NCBI GenBank assembly: GCA_002414385.1
Contig: DHZH01000005.1
Span: forward strand, 190,053 to 254,052
Direction: 5' to 3'
DNA from: Gammaproteobacteria bacterium UBA5109
Lineage (GTDB): Bacteria; Pseudomonadota; Gammaproteobacteria; Pseudomonadales; Pseudohongiellaceae
DNA: 64,000 bases
Shown here: one piece after another, positions 61,275 to 64,000 of the stretch
How the letters are laid out: every line of letters starts with the position of its first letter
Numbering within the stretch: the first letter of the stretch is position 1
Program-made: the position numbers and the translations under genes
The notes under the pieces: generated by a model
Seen by the model: the letters and a program-made list of their open reading frames with translations, nothing else
What the model was told of the DNA's origin: nothing
Databases searched by the model: none

Positions 61275-62693
61275 CTAGGCAGATGATGTATACGCCGTCA
61301 ATAGTTGATGGCCACTATCACTGTCTACCAGGTCAAGAAAAGCATCAGAGACTTCCGGGTCATATAGCACCTCCCTGTTCTTCTTGATTTCATCTATTGC
61401 CAGCTGAGGATCAAGTGCCGGCCGATAGGGTCTGTGTGAAGCCATTGCCTGAACGGTATCAGCGATTCCTATAATTTTAGCTTCCAATATAATTTCACCA
61501 TTCATCCTGCCGTGTGGATAGCCGCTGCCATTATAGCGTTCATGATGTTGCAGGACCATTTCTGCTATGGGCCAGGGAAATGACAGATCATTGACTATGT
61601 CGAACCCTGAAATCACATGGTCTTTAATCAAGCCGAATTCATACTCATTTAACACGCCGGATTTATTGAGTATCTCAGTAGGGATATTAACCTTTCCGAT
61701 GTCGTGAATGGTTGCGCCCAGTAACAGGCCTTTTATAAAATCTTCACTCTTGTTGAGTTTTTTGGCTATTCCCATGGCGATTACCGCAACATGATTCTGG
61801 TGACCAAAAGTGTATGGATCTCTTTTCGCAAGAGTCGAAGAAATTGCATGCACAGTTTGATTAAGGGTGTTCTCCAGGTTTTTATTTGCCTGAATGATGT
61901 CGCTTAAATCAAAATATGTGCCTATATAACCAGTCAAATTTCCGTCTTCATCACGAGTTGCTGTAGCTTTTAAATAGACACAGATTAATTCGCCGGTTGC
62001 TTTCCTTCTATAAACCTCCCCTTCCCATGAGCCATCTTCATTGAGCACTGAGGTTGTAAATTCGACTTTTTTGTCGTCAATTTCTTCAGGGGGATTGAGC
62101 AGACTTAGTGGTTCTCCAATTATTTGCTCAGGGGTATAACCTAGAAGTTCATAAAATGCCTTATTGACATAGATAATTTTTAAATCGGTTGCGACCACTA
62201 ATGCCGCTTCGGCCATTTGGTCAAGGGCCAGCAATAAATCTTCGTTGGCCTTTTCAATTTTTTTCCTCGCTGTAATATCCCGGTCAATACCACGATAGCC
62301 CATGAACTTTTTATCATGGTCATAAAATGGATTGCCACTTGTTTCAAGACAGACCATGTGCCCATCTTTATGTAAATTATAGTTTTGTAATAAACGGAAA
62401 GGTTGCTGTACAGAGAAAATGGGCTCAAAGGTTTTTTTTAATCGCTGAGCTTGAGAGCGCGGCATTAAATCGAAAGGTGTCAATCCAAGCACTTCTTCAG
62501 GCTTGTAACCCAGAATATGAAATACCTGGTGACTGGCAAAAGTATAACGCCCATGCTTGTCTATTTCCCAGAACCAGTCATCGGTAGAGTTTATTAAATC
62601 TTCGAATCGCTGGTTTGAAAAAATTGACGCATCAGAGCCTGAATACGATCTGTTTTTATAATCTGAATAACTGTTTTTTTTATCTTTTTTCAC
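61275..62693 (-). CDS. PAS-PAS-HD-GYP cyclic-di-GMP phosphodiesterase
   Basis: 472 residues. PAS 1 at about 28-150 (STDDWFWEIDKHGRYTFAS ... HILGYKPEEVLG), PAS 2 at about 155-275 (MAEAALVVATDLKIIYVN ... ELLGYTPEQIIG), then an HD-GYP domain with HDIGK at 330-334 and HHERYNGSGYP at 382-392, all intact. HD-GYP enzymes cut cyclic di-GMP to GMP and lower biofilm signalling. No membrane segment, so cytoplasmic sensing. AT-rich relative to core genes. Confidence 0.92.
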   Translation of the reverse strand: MKKDKKNSYSDYKNRSYSGSDASIFSNQRFEDLINSTDDWFWEIDKHGRYTFASHQVFHILGYKPEEVLGLTPFDLMPRSQAQRLKKTFEPIFSVQQPFRLLQNYNLHKDGHMVCLETSGNPFYDHDKKFMGYRGIDRDITARKKIEKANEDLLLALDQMAEAALVVATDLKIIYVNKAFYELLGYTPEQIIGEPLSLLNPPEEIDDKKVEFTTSVLNEDGSWEGEVYRRKATGELICVYLKATATRDEDGNLTGYIGTYFDLSDIIQANKNLENTLNQTVHAISSTLAKRDPYTFGHQNHVAVIAMGIAKKLNKSEDFIKGLLLGATIHDIGKVNIPTEILNKSGVLNEYEFGLIKDHVISGFDIVNDLSFPWPIAEMVLQHHERYNGSGYPHGRMNGEIILEAKIIGIADTVQAMASHRPYRPALDPQLAIDEIKKNREVLYDPEVSDAFLDLVDSDSGHQLLTAYTSSA

Positions 62694-63056
62694 GGCTCAG
62701 TCCCTGAAATTTGTGAAAGTGTTTAGCTTTACCAGCAGCTTGATAACACGGCTCAAAATTGTTATATGCGCTTGATAATTAAATATATTTCATCTTTTTC
62801 ATTTAAGCTGTATTTATGCATTTACTCAAGAGGAGCTAATTTCTTTCAAAGTTCTTGCGTAACTATAATTAAACTAAAATTTTAAAATTGCAAGAGAAAC
62901 AGTATGTTTTGCTTTAGCTTTGAATTATTTAAATTAATTTATTCTGCAGATGTCAAGAACAAGAATTAATAAATGACGAATGGGCACAAGAAATGAGAGT
63001 TCCGATGATTACAGTTGCTGGATATTTCTATTTTAAAATAAGTGTTTGAGGTTATT
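62694..63056. other. AT-rich gap without recognisable features
   Basis: About 360 bases rich in A and T between the phosphodiesterase gene (start at 62693, so this includes its promoter) and the acetyltransferase remnant. No frame of note and no clear hairpin seen. Confidence 0.5.
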
Positions 63057-63462
63057 TTAATTTATGAAACAAGCCATACTTACTCGGTCTTCAATTGCAA
63101 AACCCAGTGACTTATAGAAATCAGTAACTTCTGTATTGGTGGAACGAACTTGAAGATTAACTTTGACACAACCAGCCTCTTTAAGTTTGTTTATTGCATA
63201 TCTAACTAATTCTGAACCAATTCCGACGGTATTTATCATCTACACAAAGTGCATACAGCCATCCTCGATGGCCATCATATCCTGCGATACAGGCACCAAT
63301 TATTTTATTTCCAATATCAGCTACAAAAACAAGATTATCGACCAATAATTTAGAGTCTTTTACTGAAGAAGGCTCATTGTGAGGCGCTCTTCCTGGAAAA
63401 ACAGTTTCCCAAAGTGAAATTAACTGTTCACGATCTGCTTTTAAATATTCTCTAATTTCCAT
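63057..63462 (-). pseudogene. GNAT acetyltransferase split by a frameshift
   Basis: The first part (63202-63462) encodes MEIREYLKADREQLISLWE through WLYALCVDDKYRR, then runs out of frame. The second (to 63057) resumes in another frame with VGIGSELVRYAINKLKEAGC and VTDFYKSLGF. Joined, they give a normal GNAT fold with the acetyl-CoA loop YRR-x-GIGS at the break. A one-base indel near 63225 explains it. It is a pseudogene or a sequence error; no slippery run is at the junction. Confidence 0.8.
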
Positions 63463-63571
63463 TGTTAAGATAGGAGCGACATATTTTCACTTAAGAATTA
63501 GTCATTTTTTCCGTTAAGAAGACTTACTGGATATATAACTCCTAACTAGATATTGGATAACGGCTAAATAA

Positions 63572-64000
63572 TCATCCCGACAAACCAAGATTTTCATATA
63601 TCTCTTTAATAGAATCCTCACCTGAAAATAACACAGTATTAAATCCAACCTCAGAAGCTATAAATATATTGATTTTGTTGTCATCTATAAACAAGCATTC
63701 TTCTGGGATTAAACCATACCTTTCACAGAGAGCTTTAAATGGAACGTCGCATTTTTTTGTTTCCCCAACCTCAAATGACCATAAGGCTCCATTGAAATAT
63801 TTGAAAAAACTATGCTTTCCCTGAATATAATCAGCCCATTTTTCACAATGGTCTGAAAGTAAATATAATTCGCAGGAATTTGACACTGTTTCAATTAATT
63901 CATTTGTATGGTCATAAGGGGAATCAAACATTCTCAAACATTCACGATCAAAAGCCTCTTCGTACTCTTTACCAAGGGGGTTTTACCCCGATTTCACGGA
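63572..64000 (-). pseudogene. HAD-family hydrolase, probably frameshifted, 5' end outside window
   Basis: The C-terminal part is clear: motif II in LLSDHCEKW, a Lys motif in VGETKKCD, and motif IV in CLFIDDNKINI. The frame continues above the TTG at 63937 to a stop at 63983-63985, but an adjacent frame reads REIGVKPP up to a G5 run (63976-63980) and then joins. A frameshift in that run is therefore likely. Motif I would lie outside the window. Cytoplasmic phosphatase of unknown substrate. Confidence 0.6.

Noticed and set aside
63463..63571. Integron attC sites between the small AT-rich genes
   Set aside because: No RYYYAAC/GTTRRRY pair with a suitable stem could be found.

Overview
The window looks like a piece of a gammaproteobacterial chromosome, probably a marine oligotroph close to the Pseudomonadales/Cellvibrionales groups. 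This is inferred from gene content only: ThrH, a CC/CxxC-type (APS-reducing) CysH beside CysB, a tusD-C-B-E block ending in a DsrC/TusE-type protein, pabB-nudL, TamA-TamB and Prc. Core genes have moderate GC. Two stretches, about 1-4200 and 60600-64000, are clearly more AT-rich and look acquired.

Layout. (1) 1-6438 is the right part of an integrated island. It has a tyrosine integrase, an unknown gene, an AlpA-like HTH gene, a P2 GpA-type HUH replication protein, and a convergent cargo gene ending in a PD-(D/E)XK nuclease domain. Its right end is a 3' fragment of tRNA-Leu(UAA) at 6383-6438. (2) 6461-18089 holds metY, a set of exported proteins (a copper-monooxygenase-like protein with a predicted N-terminal His, three metallo-beta-lactamase-fold proteins, an NTF2-like protein, a PQQ-type sugar dehydrogenase), umuDC on the opposite strand and a membrane-anchored Hsp20. 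(3) 18356-19933 encodes a type IV pilin-like protein with a very long low-complexity tail of Asn-Asp-Arg repeats and acidic blocks. (4) 20048-39473 is mostly housekeeping: tamA-tamB, mscS, a ZntB-type transporter, pdxJ, msrA, a 5'-nucleotidase, a TSUP exporter, cysB, cysH, thrH, nudL, pabB, tusDCBE, a BI-1 protein and tRNA-Ser(UGA). (5) 39577-45108 is a chlorophenol/chlorocatechol-type ortho-cleavage cluster: flavin monooxygenase, LysR regulator, intradiol dioxygenase, dienelactone hydrolase and cycloisomerase. (6) 45178-50260 carries prc, a non-Xer-like tyrosine recombinase and a metallophosphoesterase lipoprotein. (7) 50384-55709 is a compact, apparently complete filamentous-phage (inovirus) prophage. 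It is bounded by a 20-base direct repeat, and the deduced bacterial site is a palindromic 11-6-11 dif-like sequence. (8) 55769-60458 groups exported AhpD-like and VOC proteins, a TetR regulator with an extra transposase-like HTH, a cytochrome b561 and two exported proteins of unknown role. (9) 60459-64000 is AT-rich, with a PAS-PAS-HD-GYP phosphodiesterase, a frameshifted acetyltransferase and a broken HAD gene at the edge.

The most striking system is the inovirus together with its recombination sites. The 12-mer ATTTCCGGTAAT occurs at both prophage ends and a third time at 48783, just upstream of the tyrosine recombinase gene. A second palindrome with the same CCGGTAAT/ATTACCGG arms lies inside the phage intergenic region. 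The 45-residue major coat protein, with no signal peptide, recalls phage Pf3. The second notable object is the pilin with the NDR-repeat tail, whose gene carries a 9-base tandem repeat and is preceded by twin 17-base palindromes.
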